Positions 8,823-17,805 of a stretch of DNA of 64,000 nt are shown here, in pieces. This DNA comes from Aridibaculum aurantiacum (lineage in GTDB: Bacteria > Bacteroidota > Bacteroidia > Chitinophagales > Chitinophagaceae): the NCBI RefSeq assembly GCF_017355875.1, contig NZ_JAFEWC010000001.1, forward strand, positions 62,001 through 126,000. Reading direction: 5' to 3'. Below the pieces are notes generated by a model that saw nothing but the letters and a program-made list of their open reading frames with translations, did no database searches and had not been told where the DNA came from. Numbering within the stretch: the first letter of the stretch is position 1; each line of letters begins with the position of its first letter. A program made the translations under genes and the position numbers.

Positions 8823-10424
8823 CTACAAGATAACGTTCTCCATTATCTCTGACTTCTCAGGGTAGTCTGTATTGAAATGCAAGCCGCGGCTTTCTTTTCT
8901 AAACTGTGCTCCTTTTACAATCAGGTAACCAACAGAGATCAGGTTGCGCAGTTCGCACAGTTGCGGCGAAACATAGGTAGTCTGGTATAGTTGTTCTGTC
9001 TCTTCGTAAAGCAGGTCCAGTCGCTTCATAGCACGCGCCAAACGCACAATGGTTCGCACAATACCTACATAGTCACTCATGATCTGCTGCAGCTCTTTCA
9101 GGCTCTGTGTTATCAGGATCATTTCATCTGGTTCACGTGTTCCTTTTGCATCCCAATCAGGTACAGTATTTCGCCTTTTGTTGTTCTTTGCCAGCGGTTC
9201 ACGCTGTATACTATCCAGGTATGCACGATGTCCGAAAACCATAGCCTCTAACAAGCTATTGCTGGCAAGGCGGTTGGCACCATGCAAGCCTGTACTGGCA
9301 CATTCGCCGCAGGCATACAGATTTTTGATAGATGTGCGTGCCCATTCATCGGTCCTTATTCCACCACAGCTATAATGCGCCGCAGGCGCTACAGGAATCA
9401 TGTCATCGGCTATGTCTATGCCAATGCTCATACACTTCTCGTAGATGTTTGGAAAATGGTGAATGAACTTATACTTATCCATGTGGCGGCAGTCCAGGTA
9501 TACATGCTCCGTACCACCTTTTTTCATTTCATTATCTATGGCACGTGCTACTATATCACGTGGTGCAAGGTCTTTTCGTGAATCATATTTCTCCATGAAA
9601 GCCTCGCCAGCTTTATTGCGCAAAATGCCGCCATCGCCGCGTACGGCTTCTGTTATCAAAAAAGAAGGAGAGACGCCGGGTTCAAAAAGCGCAGTAGGGT
9701 GAAACTGGATGAACTCCATGTTTTCAATCCTGCCTTTTGCACGGTATACCATAGCCACGCCGTCGCCTGTAGCAATAGTTGGATTAGTAGTGGTGCGATA
9801 GGCTTGTCCATTTCCTCCGGTTGCCAGAATGGTAACGGTGGATAAGACCTTTTCTATCTGGTTCGTCTCCAGGTTTAGCAGGTATACACCATAACATTCT
9901 ATGTCGGTAGTAGCTTTGGTAACAAGGTAACCGAGGTGGTGCTGTGTAATGATATCGACCACGAAGCAGTGCGTTATAAGATCAACGTTGGGAAGGCTCT
10001 CGATCTTCTTTAGCAGCGCACGTTCCATTTCCTTACCTGTTACATCTTTGTGGTGCAGGATGCGGTTCATGCTATGCCCGCCCTCTTTGCCAAGAGAATA
10101 ATCACCATCGGGATCTTTATCGAATTGCGCTCCCCATTCAATGATCTCACGGATGCGCTGCGGCCCTTCCTTCACTACAATCTCTACAATGGCTTCATTG
10201 CAAAGGCCATCGCCAGCCACCAATGTATCTTCTATATGTTTTTGAAAACTATCCGCCTCATCCCATACGCCGGCTATACCGCCTTGTGCATATTTGGTAT
10301 TGGTTTCATCAGAATAAGCTTTGGTGATGATGGTTACCTTTTTTTCAGGACGTGCTTCGGCAACTTTAACGGCATATGTAAGGCCGGCTATTCCGCTGCC
10401 TATAACAAGGAAATCAGTTATCAT
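8823..10424 (-). CDS. nadB: L-aspartate oxidase
   Basis: The 533-residue flavoenzyme oxidises L-aspartate to iminoaspartate, the first step of de novo NAD synthesis. The N-terminal FAD-binding motif is VIGSGIAGLTYAVKVAE. The fumarate-reductase-family core contains KYAQGGIAGVWDEADS, GGNGQAYRTTTNP, EFIQFHPTAL and the conserved HGANRLASNSLLEAMVFGHR. The C-terminal helical domain is present, and length is normal for NadB. The ATG overlaps the stop of the upstream PIN-domain gene in an ATGA arrangement, so the two are probably co-transcribed and translationally coupled. nadA and nadC are not in the window. Confidence 0.95.
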   Translation of the reverse strand: MITDFLVIGSGIAGLTYAVKVAEARPEKKVTIITKAYSDETNTKYAQGGIAGVWDEADSFQKHIEDTLVAGDGLCNEAIVEIVVKEGPQRIREIIEWGAQFDKDPDGDYSLGKEGGHSMNRILHHKDVTGKEMERALLKKIESLPNVDLITHCFVVDIITQHHLGYLVTKATTDIECYGVYLLNLETNQIEKVLSTVTILATGGNGQAYRTTTNPTIATGDGVAMVYRAKGRIENMEFIQFHPTALFEPGVSPSFLITEAVRGDGGILRNKAGEAFMEKYDSRKDLAPRDIVARAIDNEMKKGGTEHVYLDCRHMDKYKFIHHFPNIYEKCMSIGIDIADDMIPVAPAAHYSCGGIRTDEWARTSIKNLYACGECASTGLHGANRLASNSLLEAMVFGHRAYLDSIQREPLAKNNKRRNTVPDWDAKGTREPDEMILITQSLKELQQIMSDYVGIVRTIVRLARAMKRLDLLYEETEQLYQTTYVSPQLCELRNLISVGYLIVKGAQFRKESRGLHFNTDYPEKSEIMENVIL

Positions 10425-10789
10425 GGTTGGAAATAGATAATTGGTAGTGGAGCTTTTTTAAAAGCACTATCTGCTGTAACAAGCGGCATTTGTAAAACTG
10501 ATGCAGTTGCAGCAATGATTGCGTCTGGTATCTTCAATTTGAAATCTCTTTTGTACGAAATAGTAAGTTCCTTGATTGCAGGGCTGAATTGGAAGATTTT
10601 AAATGTTTGTAAAAGCTCATGTACCTGATCAAGTTTATTTGCAGGAAGTGTAGGAATTGATAAAAGCTCAAGTTCTGTAATGAATGAAATATAGATAAAA
10701 CTTTCTTCTAAAAAAGCACGTGCTTCTTCATTACCTTCTATGTAATAAGATATGATGTTGGTATCAAGAAAGTAACTATTCCCACTCAT
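10421..10789 (-). CDS. PIN-domain toxin (VapC-like ribonuclease)
   Basis: This 122-residue PIN-domain protein has all four acidic residues expected of a VapC-type RNase: Asp9 (FLDTNIISYY), Glu39 (SFITELELLS), Asp89 (KIPDAIIAATA) and Asp107 (LVTADSAF). Such toxins cleave RNA, often tRNA or rRNA, when the antitoxin is lost. A small gene, read here as the antitoxin, overlaps its 5' end by 14 bases, and its stop overlaps the nadB start. With all catalytic residues present it should be active. The cleavage target is not predictable from sequence. Confidence 0.85.
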   Translation of the reverse strand: MSGNSYFLDTNIISYYIEGNEEARAFLEESFIYISFITELELLSIPTLPANKLDQVHELLQTFKIFQFSPAIKELTISYKRDFKLKIPDAIIAATASVLQMPLVTADSAFKKAPLPIIYFQP

Positions 10790-10943
10790 CGCGAAGCTTT
10801 CGTTGTGCTTTAACTGGATCTACTTTAGATTTTAAGATCCCAAAAAATTTAGAACGATCCGGAGGGGTTGGCATCTTATCCATATTGTAATAAATGAACT
10901 TTCCTACCTTCTTCTCCTTCTTCTCCTTTTCACCTGCTTTCAT
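10776..10943 (-). CDS. Small putative antitoxin of the PIN toxin
   Basis: A 55-residue frame starts at the ATG at 10943 and its TAG lies inside the first codons of the PIN-toxin gene, a 14-base overlap. The N-terminus is very basic and charged (MKAGEKEKKEKKVGKF). The C-terminal half (ILKSKVDPVKAQRKLRDEWE) looks like the helical toxin-binding tail of VapB-like antitoxins. No clear ribbon-helix-helix or AbrB motif is seen, so the DNA-binding class is unknown. Position, size, charge and overlap support the antitoxin role; this is inference rather than family recognition. Confidence 0.65.
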   Translation of the reverse strand: MKAGEKEKKEKKVGKFIYYNMDKMPTPPDRSKFFGILKSKVDPVKAQRKLRDEWE

Positions 10944-11063
10944 AAAACATGCTTTATCTAAAGTTAAAACAAATTACCCGCCATGTACACTCGCTAAGTG
11001 TTAATGCAGCATTGTGAAGAATGAACGTCTTTACTGGCCAGGCAAACAGCAATTACTTAATGT

Positions 11064-11106
11064 AAAGGATTGCTTCACAAGCTGCGCAAGTTCGCAATGA
11101 CGAAGC
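11064..11106. repeat. Degenerate copy of a dispersed 'TTCGCAATGACGAAGC' repeat
   Basis: The gap between the antitoxin and ispG contains GGATTGCTTCACAAGCTGCG followed by CAAGTTCGCAATGACGAAGC. The two ends are partly complementary (GCTTC and GAAGC). It resembles the widespread bacterial intergenic repeat built on GATTGCTTCG and CGCAATGACG. Identification is from memory of that pattern. Confidence 0.4.
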
Positions 11107-11135
11107 TAACCAACCAATCACCAATCTCTAATCAC

Positions 11136-13175
11136 CTAAACAACCGGCTCTACCCATGCGTCGTTTTCCTTCAGTAGCAGAATAAGCTCTGAAACAGCTA
11201 TATCACTTGGCACATTCCGCTTCACTACTTCTTTTCCTTTGTACAATGTGATCTTGCCCGGTCCGCTACCTACATAGCCAAAATCCGCATCGGCCATTTC
11301 ACCGGGTCCATTCACTATACAACCCATGATGGCGATCTTTACGCCCTTCAGGTGATTGGTAACTGCACGAATTTTAGCGGTCGTCTCCTGTAGGTCAAAT
11401 AAGGTGCGGCCGCAGCTGGGGCAGCTGATATATTCGGTTTTAGAAATTCTTGTACGTGTAGCTTGCAATATGGTAAATGCTGTACTGTTGATGAACTGCT
11501 CCGTCGTCTGGTTGTTCAGGTAGTTCCTTCCCGATGCATTGGTAGCAGAAGCACTCTCGTATGCTTTGGAAGTCATGCCGAGGCAGATGCCATCGCCAAA
11601 ACCATCCAGCAGTAGCGCACCACATTCTGTAGCATAATGCACCAGGTGTTCATCGGCGCTGCTCCAATTGCTGTCGCAGATGATGACCACAGGATTATTG
11701 ATCTTGCGCTCCTGCAGCTCCATGAACATCCGGCGAACAGCAGGCATAGCATGCTTATTCTCGCTGCTCAGGCAGATAACAACTGTTGGATCGTTGGCAA
11801 CATCATCCAAGTGCGTGAAATCGTTAAGCGGGGTGTCGTCGCTAAAGCAGTCAAACATCACGAAGTTCATGATGCCACTACGCTCTTTGGCTTTTACAAA
11901 TCCTGCATCCTGGTAAATAGGAAAGTACTTGGTGACACCATCTGGTGTAATGGAAGCATCTGCTACTACCTGTTGCCATGTGGCAGGATAAACGATCACC
12001 TTAAGTGTGCCCGGTAAAGCAAAGGGCAGCACCTGGTTCCCAGTAAAAATATAATCAGCCGCCGAGTCATTGATGGTCCATTTGTCAGAAGCTGCATCAT
12101 ATTTATAACCCACACCTTCTAAATGTGCGGGAGTGATATTCTCTATTTTACTAAGATCCGCCACTACCACCGGTACATGCTTATCACCAATATTATCTAT
12201 GGCAAAAGAAGTGCGGCGGCGGTATTCAAAAGGAGAATACGATAAGGCTGCCTCTGTTTCTATTGGCGCAATACCTTTTACATGCTGGCTGCGGTCGTTG
12301 TAACGTTTCACCAGGTCGCGGCACACAGGTATCTCAAATTCAGGATCTTCTGTAAGGCTAACACGAACGGTGTCGCCGATGCCATCTTCCAGCAAAGTAC
12401 CTATACCTGCCGCACTCTTCACACGACCATCTTCGCCATCGCCGGCTTCTGTTACCCCAAGGTGCAGTGGGTAGCATTCGTTAAACTCTTGCATCATCTG
12501 CGCTATCAGCAGCCTGTATGCCTGCACCATCACCTGCGGGTTGCTGCTCTTCATGCTCAGCAGGATGTTGTGGTAATTTTCTGCACGCGCAATACGGAGG
12601 AACTCCATAGCACTTTCAACCATGCCCATCGGCGTATCGCCATAGCGGCTCATGATGCGATCGCTAAGACTGCCGTGGTTGGTACCTATTCGCATTGCAG
12701 TACCGTATTCTTTACAAATAGATATCAACGGCGTGAACCTTTCGCGGATGCGGTCTATCTCTTCTAAATATTCGGCATCCGTATATTCCAGCAGTTCAAA
12801 CTTCTTTTTGTCTACGTAATTGCCTGGGTTCACCCGCACCTTTTCTACTATGCGTGCTGCTATTTCTGCGGCATTTGGTGTAAAATGTATATCGGCAACC
12901 AGCGGTGTGGTATAGCCCCTGCGATGCAATTCATTCTTAATGTTCAGCAGGTTTTCAGCCTCTTTTTTGCTGGGCGCCGTAATACGCACCAGCTCAGCAC
13001 CTGCCTCTATACAGCGGATGGTTTGCTCCACGGTAGCCATGGTATCCATGGTGTCGGTGGTGGTCATGGTCTGCAGGCGGATCGGGTGAAAGTTTCCCAG
13101 CTTCAGGTTGCCTATAGCGACCTCTCGGGTAGCCAGACGTTTATATTCAGTAAGCGATTCACAATATAATTGCAT
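11136..13175 (-). CDS. ispG: 4-hydroxy-3-methylbut-2-enyl diphosphate synthase (flavodoxin/ferredoxin)
   Basis: This enzyme of the MEP isoprenoid pathway converts MEcPP to HMBPP. The N-terminal TIM barrel (residues about 15-290) includes VADIHFTPNAAEIAARIVEKVRVNPGNY written here in part: VADIHF and EKVRVNPGNY. The C-terminal domain carries the [4Fe-4S] cysteines in EYISCPSCGRTLFDLQ and IMGCIVNGPGEMADAD. At 679 residues it is the long form with a large extra domain between barrel and cluster domain (about 290-560), as is usual in Bacteroidota and plants, versus about 370 in E. coli. The start at 13175 fits the family. It is a single gene, with no MEP genes adjacent. Confidence 0.95.
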   Translation of the reverse strand: MQLYCESLTEYKRLATREVAIGNLKLGNFHPIRLQTMTTTDTMDTMATVEQTIRCIEAGAELVRITAPSKKEAENLLNIKNELHRRGYTTPLVADIHFTPNAAEIAARIVEKVRVNPGNYVDKKKFELLEYTDAEYLEEIDRIRERFTPLISICKEYGTAMRIGTNHGSLSDRIMSRYGDTPMGMVESAMEFLRIARAENYHNILLSMKSSNPQVMVQAYRLLIAQMMQEFNECYPLHLGVTEAGDGEDGRVKSAAGIGTLLEDGIGDTVRVSLTEDPEFEIPVCRDLVKRYNDRSQHVKGIAPIETEAALSYSPFEYRRRTSFAIDNIGDKHVPVVVADLSKIENITPAHLEGVGYKYDAASDKWTINDSAADYIFTGNQVLPFALPGTLKVIVYPATWQQVVADASITPDGVTKYFPIYQDAGFVKAKERSGIMNFVMFDCFSDDTPLNDFTHLDDVANDPTVVICLSSENKHAMPAVRRMFMELQERKINNPVVIICDSNWSSADEHLVHYATECGALLLDGFGDGICLGMTSKAYESASATNASGRNYLNNQTTEQFINSTAFTILQATRTRISKTEYISCPSCGRTLFDLQETTAKIRAVTNHLKGVKIAIMGCIVNGPGEMADADFGYVGSGPGKITLYKGKEVVKRNVPSDIAVSELILLLKENDAWVEPVV

Positions 13176-13316
13176 AGGTCAAAATAGCGCCCTTAGTACA
13201 GGCGGTGCAAAGGTGCAGATTTTTGCGCAAGCAGGGTGAGGGAGAATGTTAAGGTGGGGAGGTTGATAAGTTGTATGGTTGAGAAGTTGATAAGTGAGGC
13301 TGCCGTATTTGAGTTT

Positions 13317-14663
13317 TCAAAAGTGAAGGGAGAAAGTTGTTCCCTTTCCTTCTACTGATTGAATTTGGATACTGCCTTTGTGCAGCATCATTATCTGCTT
13401 GCACAAGCTCAGCCCAATGCCACTACCCGTTTTCTTAGTGCTAAAGAACGGGATAAAGATCTTTTCCATCACTTCTTCTGACATGCCTGCACCATTATCT
13501 GAAACCCTGATAATCACTTTTCCTCCTGGTGCAATAAATCCAGAGAGCGTGATGCGCGGCTGCTCGCTCTCTTTTACCGCATCCAGGCTGTTCACCACCA
13601 GGTTGATCAGTACTTGTTCTACCAGGTTGGTATCAGCTTCCAGTTGCAGCCCGGGGTCCTTTAGTACAATTTCCATCTCTACCTGCTTCTGATCGAGCGT
13701 TGGCTGCATCAGTTGGTACAGGTTCTCAAAAAGATCACGCACGTATATTTTTTGCACGTTAAGCGTGGTGATCTTATTAAGATTGCGATAAGTTTCAGCA
13801 AACTTCAGCAAGCCTTCGCTGCGGCGTTTGATGGTTTCAATGCCTAGTTCAAGATCGTCTACACTGCCACTTTCATTGTTTAGTTTATTGAGTGACAAGT
13901 GCAGCCGGTTTTTAAGTGTATCAGCCAGTGACGAGATTGGCGCAATAGAATTCATGATCTCGTGTGTCATTACGCTCAGCAGCTTTTGCCACGCACGTGA
14001 TTCTGTTTCATCAAGCGCTTCATCAATATTTTGGAAAGCAATCAGCTTAAACTTTTCACCTTCTGTTTGAAATGCTGTTGATGACAGCAGCACCTTAAAA
14101 GAAGATCTTTCAAGATGGGCGGTTGCAATTTTTGCATCACCCGGCCGCAGTGCCAGTATTTGCTGGTACAATGTCTCATCACGCTTTGCCAGTGAATGAA
14201 TGGTTTTGAGGTACGGCAGCTGCAGCATACGCTTCAGCGTTTCGTTCATCCATACTACCGCTCCATCCTCTTCTTTATACGAAAGAATGCCCGTGTCAAC
14301 CAGCTCCAGTATCTTCTGCAGGTATTGGTATTGGGTTTCCTTTTCTTTACTAATGATCTTGAACGTGGTGTTGATCTCGTTGAAACCTTTGCGTAAAGGT
14401 TTCAGTTCAGTAGGAGCATGCTTTACATCGAAGTTGCGGCTGAAGTCGCGGTAATGGATAGACTCTACAAATTGGCTTAGCTCCTCGTAACTTTTGTGAT
14501 GAAAGCGATAAAACTCTATTACGAGGTAAACGATCAAAGGCAGCAGCATGATGAAGTATATCCAGTACAACTGCACTACGAAGAATGCCGCAGCTGTTAG
14601 TGTAACCAGCAGCAGCACTACACGGAAACCAATCCGCCATTCGAAGTTTTTAAAGAGAGGCAT
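13317..14663 (-). CDS. Membrane sensor histidine kinase
   Basis: The 448-residue kinase has two N-terminal membrane helices (about 12-50) with almost no loop between them, so little or no periplasmic sensor. A PAS-like region lies at about 110-215. The phospho-acceptor is His234 in SVMTHEIMNSIAPI. The ATPase domain has the N box (EQVLINLVVNSLDAV), G1 (VSDNGAGM) and G2 (GSGIGLSLCKQIM). It lies 140 bases upstream-to-downstream of the sigma-54-type response regulator on the same strand, so the two form a two-component pair. The divergent export locus at 16460 is the natural target. The signal is unknown. Confidence 0.9.
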   Translation of the reverse strand: MPLFKNFEWRIGFRVVLLLVTLTAAAFFVVQLYWIYFIMLLPLIVYLVIEFYRFHHKSYEELSQFVESIHYRDFSRNFDVKHAPTELKPLRKGFNEINTTFKIISKEKETQYQYLQKILELVDTGILSYKEEDGAVVWMNETLKRMLQLPYLKTIHSLAKRDETLYQQILALRPGDAKIATAHLERSSFKVLLSSTAFQTEGEKFKLIAFQNIDEALDETESRAWQKLLSVMTHEIMNSIAPISSLADTLKNRLHLSLNKLNNESGSVDDLELGIETIKRRSEGLLKFAETYRNLNKITTLNVQKIYVRDLFENLYQLMQPTLDQKQVEMEIVLKDPGLQLEADTNLVEQVLINLVVNSLDAVKESEQPRITLSGFIAPGGKVIIRVSDNGAGMSEEVMEKIFIPFFSTKKTGSGIGLSLCKQIMMLHKGSIQIQSVEGKGTTFSLHF

Positions 14664-14804
14664 GGGGAGGTTTTCAGCTATCAGTTTTCAACTATCAGCT
14701 TTGAGCTGAAGCTTTAAATGAACAACTAATAGCTGATTAGGATTTTAATGTTGTTATCAAATTTTTTGGCTGAAGGCTTAAGGTTGACTTCTGACAGCTG
14801 CACC

Positions 14805-16169
14805 CTAAATATCATACTTACTCAACCTCCTGTACAATGCAGTTCTTGTAAGGCCAAGTTCTTTAGCTGCTTTTGAAATATTGCCATTGTTCTTTTCTAT
14901 CACCTTCAGTATCGTGTTCTTTTCTACTGAACTTAAATTTAGCTCCACCGGCTCTTCCTCTATTCTTTTTTTAGTTTCTAATGGTGAGAAAAGAAGATCG
15001 GTAGCTGTAAGCACATCTCCTTCCGCCATAATGACGGCACGCTCTATTGAATATTGCAATTCACGCACATTTCCGGGAAAATGATAATTCAAAAGTTTAT
15101 CTACGGCAGAGGCATCCAGCTTTAGTACAGGTTTCAAATATTTATTGCTGTACAATTGGCAGAAATGATTTGCCAGCAAAATGATATCATCACCACGCTT
15201 CCGCAGTGGCGGCATCATTATCTCAACTGTATTTATTCGGTAGACAAGGTCCTTCCTGAAACGGTTTTCATTCGCCAGTTCGTGCAGGGGCACATTAGTA
15301 GCGCATACCAGCCTTATGTCAATATGCCTTGGCTCATGATCCCCAAGTCTTAGCACTTGCCGGTTTTGTAGTACGCTTAGCAGCTTCGCCTGTTGATGTA
15401 AAGAAATATTGCCTATCTCATCCAGGAATAAAGTTCCACCCTGCGCTGCTTCAAACCTGCCCGCACGGTCTTCACGTGCATCAGTGAAAGCGCCTTTGCG
15501 GTAGCCAAACAACTCGCTCTCAAACAGGCTTTCGGTAAGTGAACCCACATCTACTTTTACATAAGGCTTTTGCGCCCGCAGGCTTTGCTGGTGAATGGCT
15601 TTAGCCACCAGGTCTTTACCGGTTCCATTTTCTCCTAGAATAAGAATGTTGGCATCAGTAGGTGCTATTTTTTCAATCTTGTAAAAAATATCCTGCATCA
15701 CATCGGACTCGCCCAGCACTTCATTTTGCCAATGTGTGCCGCTAACGGTAGATATTTTCGGCTTGCCTTTTTCTCCCCTTGCTTTTTTATCCAGGGCATC
15801 TTTTAAAATGCTGATCAGTTTTTCGTTGTGCCATGGTTTCACAACAAAATCAGCCGCGCCTTCTTTTAATGAGCGTACGGCAAGATCTATATCACCATAC
15901 GCAGTGATCATAATTACCGCTGCTTCACTCTTAAATTCTTTTATTTTCTTCAGCCAAAAGATCCCTTCGTTGCCGGTGTTGATGGAGCTGTTGAAGTTCA
16001 TATCGAGCAACACAAGATCAAAGCTTTTGCGCGAAAGGATGTCGCGGAGGTTTTCCGGGTTTCGTTCCGTCAGTACTTCCTTCGCCTCTGTTTTTAATAA
16101 CAAACGTACAGCGGTTAAAACATCCGGGTCATCATCTACAATCAATACTGAAGAATTCTTTAGGAGCAT
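14805..16169 (-). CDS. Sigma-54-dependent response regulator (NtrC family)
   Basis: The 454-residue protein has three parts. The receiver domain (1-125) has its phospho-acceptor at Asp56 (LVLLDMNF) and Lys111. The AAA+ domain has Walker A GENGTGKD at 179-186, the sigma-54 contact loop GAFTDA at 226-231 and Walker B TLFLDEIG near 247. The C-terminal Fis-type helix-turn-helix is NISKAAKELGLTRTALYRRL. Phosphorylated by the adjacent kinase, it should activate RpoN-dependent promoters. It is divergent from the export operon at 16460. No sigma-54 promoter with exact spacing was found by eye in the intergenic region. Confidence 0.93.
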   Translation of the reverse strand: MLLKNSSVLIVDDDPDVLTAVRLLLKTEAKEVLTERNPENLRDILSRKSFDLVLLDMNFNSSINTGNEGIFWLKKIKEFKSEAAVIMITAYGDIDLAVRSLKEGAADFVVKPWHNEKLISILKDALDKKARGEKGKPKISTVSGTHWQNEVLGESDVMQDIFYKIEKIAPTDANILILGENGTGKDLVAKAIHQQSLRAQKPYVKVDVGSLTESLFESELFGYRKGAFTDAREDRAGRFEAAQGGTLFLDEIGNISLHQQAKLLSVLQNRQVLRLGDHEPRHIDIRLVCATNVPLHELANENRFRKDLVYRINTVEIMMPPLRKRGDDIILLANHFCQLYSNKYLKPVLKLDASAVDKLLNYHFPGNVRELQYSIERAVIMAEGDVLTATDLLFSPLETKKRIEEEPVELNLSSVEKNTILKVIEKNNGNISKAAKELGLTRTALYRRLSKYDI

Positions 16170-16406
16170 GCAGTCAGGGTTTAGCAGGCAATGTGCAACT
16201 ACAATAATACCATAAATGCAAGGCAGTGGCTATTAATATTTTATAAAAGGCAAAGTGTTAGAAAGTGTATCAAAAGCGGACACTGAGTGTATCACTAACG
16301 AACATCTTCGTAGATACTAAGAACTTCATTATCTTGTGAATCAATGGCTTGTGAATTGGCATGTTTATGCGAGTGTACAGGTTGTTTAGATTTCTCCTGT
16401 GCGAAC

Positions 16407-16434
16407 AACACCCGGAAATAAAAAGCCGGGTGTT
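16407..16434 (+). promoter_or_regulatory. Stem-loop in the leader of the export locus
   Basis: A perfect 9-bp inverted repeat (AACACCCGG and CCGGGTGTT) with a 10-base A-rich loop lies 25 bases before the GTG start of the adaptor gene. There is no T run after it, so it is not a standard terminator. It could be an attenuator, an mRNA stability element or an operator. The remainder of the 290-base gap (16170-16459) shows no gene. Confidence 0.45.
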
Positions 16435-16459
16435 TGTAAAACCCTTTTAAAAGAGAACA

Positions 16460-17719
16460 GTGGATAGAATAATTAAAAAGAATAGGTGGTCACGTAAAAG
16501 GTTACTAACCATTGGAACCATCACGATGATCGTTCTGCTAATAGCCGGCAGCTTCTACTTTACTTCCGGTAAAAGCAGGTTGAATGTTGATACTGAACGC
16601 ATTACTATTTCTGAGGTAAAAAAGGCTGCTTTCCAGGAGTTCATTCCCGTGAATGGCATCGTGATGCCGCTTACCACCATTTACCTTGATGCTGCGGAAG
16701 GAGGAAGAGTAGATGAGGTGTTTGTAGAAGATGGTGCTTTTCTTAAGAAAGGCCAGGCAATCATGAAGCTGGCGAATACGGACCTGGAACTTAGTTTAAG
16801 CAACCAGGAGACTGCAGTGTTTGAAGTGCTGACGCAAATGCAAAATACCCGCAACAATGCAGAGCAGAATACCATTCGCCAATTGAACCAAATGGCTGAA
16901 GTTGACAACGCTCTTGTGGAAGCTGAAAGAATTTATAAACTGAATAAGTACCTGTATGATGAGAAGGCACTGGCCCGGCAGGATTTACTGAGTGCTGAAA
17001 ATAATTACAAGTACCAGGTGCGCCGCAAGAAGCTAACAGAAGAAACATTGAAGAACGACTCTGCAAGTGGTCGCCAGCAGGTAGGACAAATGAGAGAGAG
17101 CTACAGCCGTATGCAAAACGCGCTGCACCTGATGCGCCGCAAGGTGAATGACCTTGTTGTTCGTGCACCGGTTGATGGACAGATCACTTCGCTGGATGCA
17201 GAGATTGGGCAATCAAAGAACCGTGGCGAAAGACTTGGACAGATAGATGTGATGAGCGGTTTTAAAGTTCGTGCTGATATAGACGAACATTACATCTCGA
17301 GGATCTACACAGGCCTGATGGGTGAGTTCTCGTTGGCAGGAAAAAATTATAAGCTTAAAATCAGAAAGGTATATACGCAGGTAAACAACGGCCGCTTCCA
17401 GGTAGATATGGAGTTTGTTGATGGTATACCTGATGGCATTCGTCGCGGGCAAACACTGCAGATACGCCTTGCACTAAGCGATGAGACACAAGCCGTGTTA
17501 TTAGCAAAAGGTGGCTTCTACCAACAGACTGGCGGCAACTGGGTTTTTAAGGTAAATGAAAGTGGCAGCATGGCTTATAAAGTAGACGTACAGCTAGGCA
17601 GACAGAACCCAGAGTACTACGAAGTGCTGCAAGGCCTTCAGCCGGGAGATAAGATTGTTACATCGAGCTACGAGAACTATGGGAATATGCAGGAGCTGGT
17701 GTTGAGGAGGGAGAAGTAG
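16460..17719 (+). CDS. HlyD-family periplasmic adaptor (membrane fusion) protein
   Basis: The 419-residue protein starts with GTG. It has one N-terminal membrane helix (about 15-33) after a basic stretch. The barrel and lipoyl half-motifs are VDEVFVEDGAFLKKGQAIM and VRAPVDGQITSLDAEIGQ, with a coiled-coil hairpin between (about 105-215) and a beta-barrel after. Such adaptors join an inner-membrane ABC exporter to a TolC channel. Here the ATPase, four permeases and TolC-like protein lie downstream on the same strand, so it is the adaptor of that system. A minus-strand S23 gene separates it from the ATPase gene. Substrate unknown. Confidence 0.9.
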   Translation: MDRIIKKNRWSRKRLLTIGTITMIVLLIAGSFYFTSGKSRLNVDTERITISEVKKAAFQEFIPVNGIVMPLTTIYLDAAEGGRVDEVFVEDGAFLKKGQAIMKLANTDLELSLSNQETAVFEVLTQMQNTRNNAEQNTIRQLNQMAEVDNALVEAERIYKLNKYLYDEKALARQDLLSAENNYKYQVRRKKLTEETLKNDSASGRQQVGQMRESYSRMQNALHLMRRKVNDLVVRAPVDGQITSLDAEIGQSKNRGERLGQIDVMSGFKVRADIDEHYISRIYTGLMGEFSLAGKNYKLKIRKVYTQVNNGRFQVDMEFVDGIPDGIRRGQTLQIRLALSDETQAVLLAKGGFYQQTGGNWVFKVNESGSMAYKVDVQLGRQNPEYYEVLQGLQPGDKIVTSSYENYGNMQELVLRREK

Positions 17720-17734
17720 GTGTTAGCGATCAGC

Positions 17735-17748
17735 TGTCAGCTATCAGC
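17735..17748 (+). repeat. Left arm of inverted repeat around S23 cassette 1
   Basis: TGTCAGCTATCAGC lies just after the adaptor gene, in a stretch of tandem CAGCTATCAG-like words (17731-17754). Its exact reverse complement is at 18427-18440, on the far side of the S23 gene and the small lipoprotein gene. Confidence 0.7.
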
Positions 17749-17805
17749 TTTCAGAAGGAAGGTTAAGAAATGAGCTTGTACGCGGTGTAAAATCAACTTG
17801 TTATT

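Noticed and set aside
16346-16370. Sigma-54 promoter near TTGGCATGTTTATGC
   Set aside because: GG and GC elements are 9 or 11 bases apart in the possible pairings, not the strict 10.
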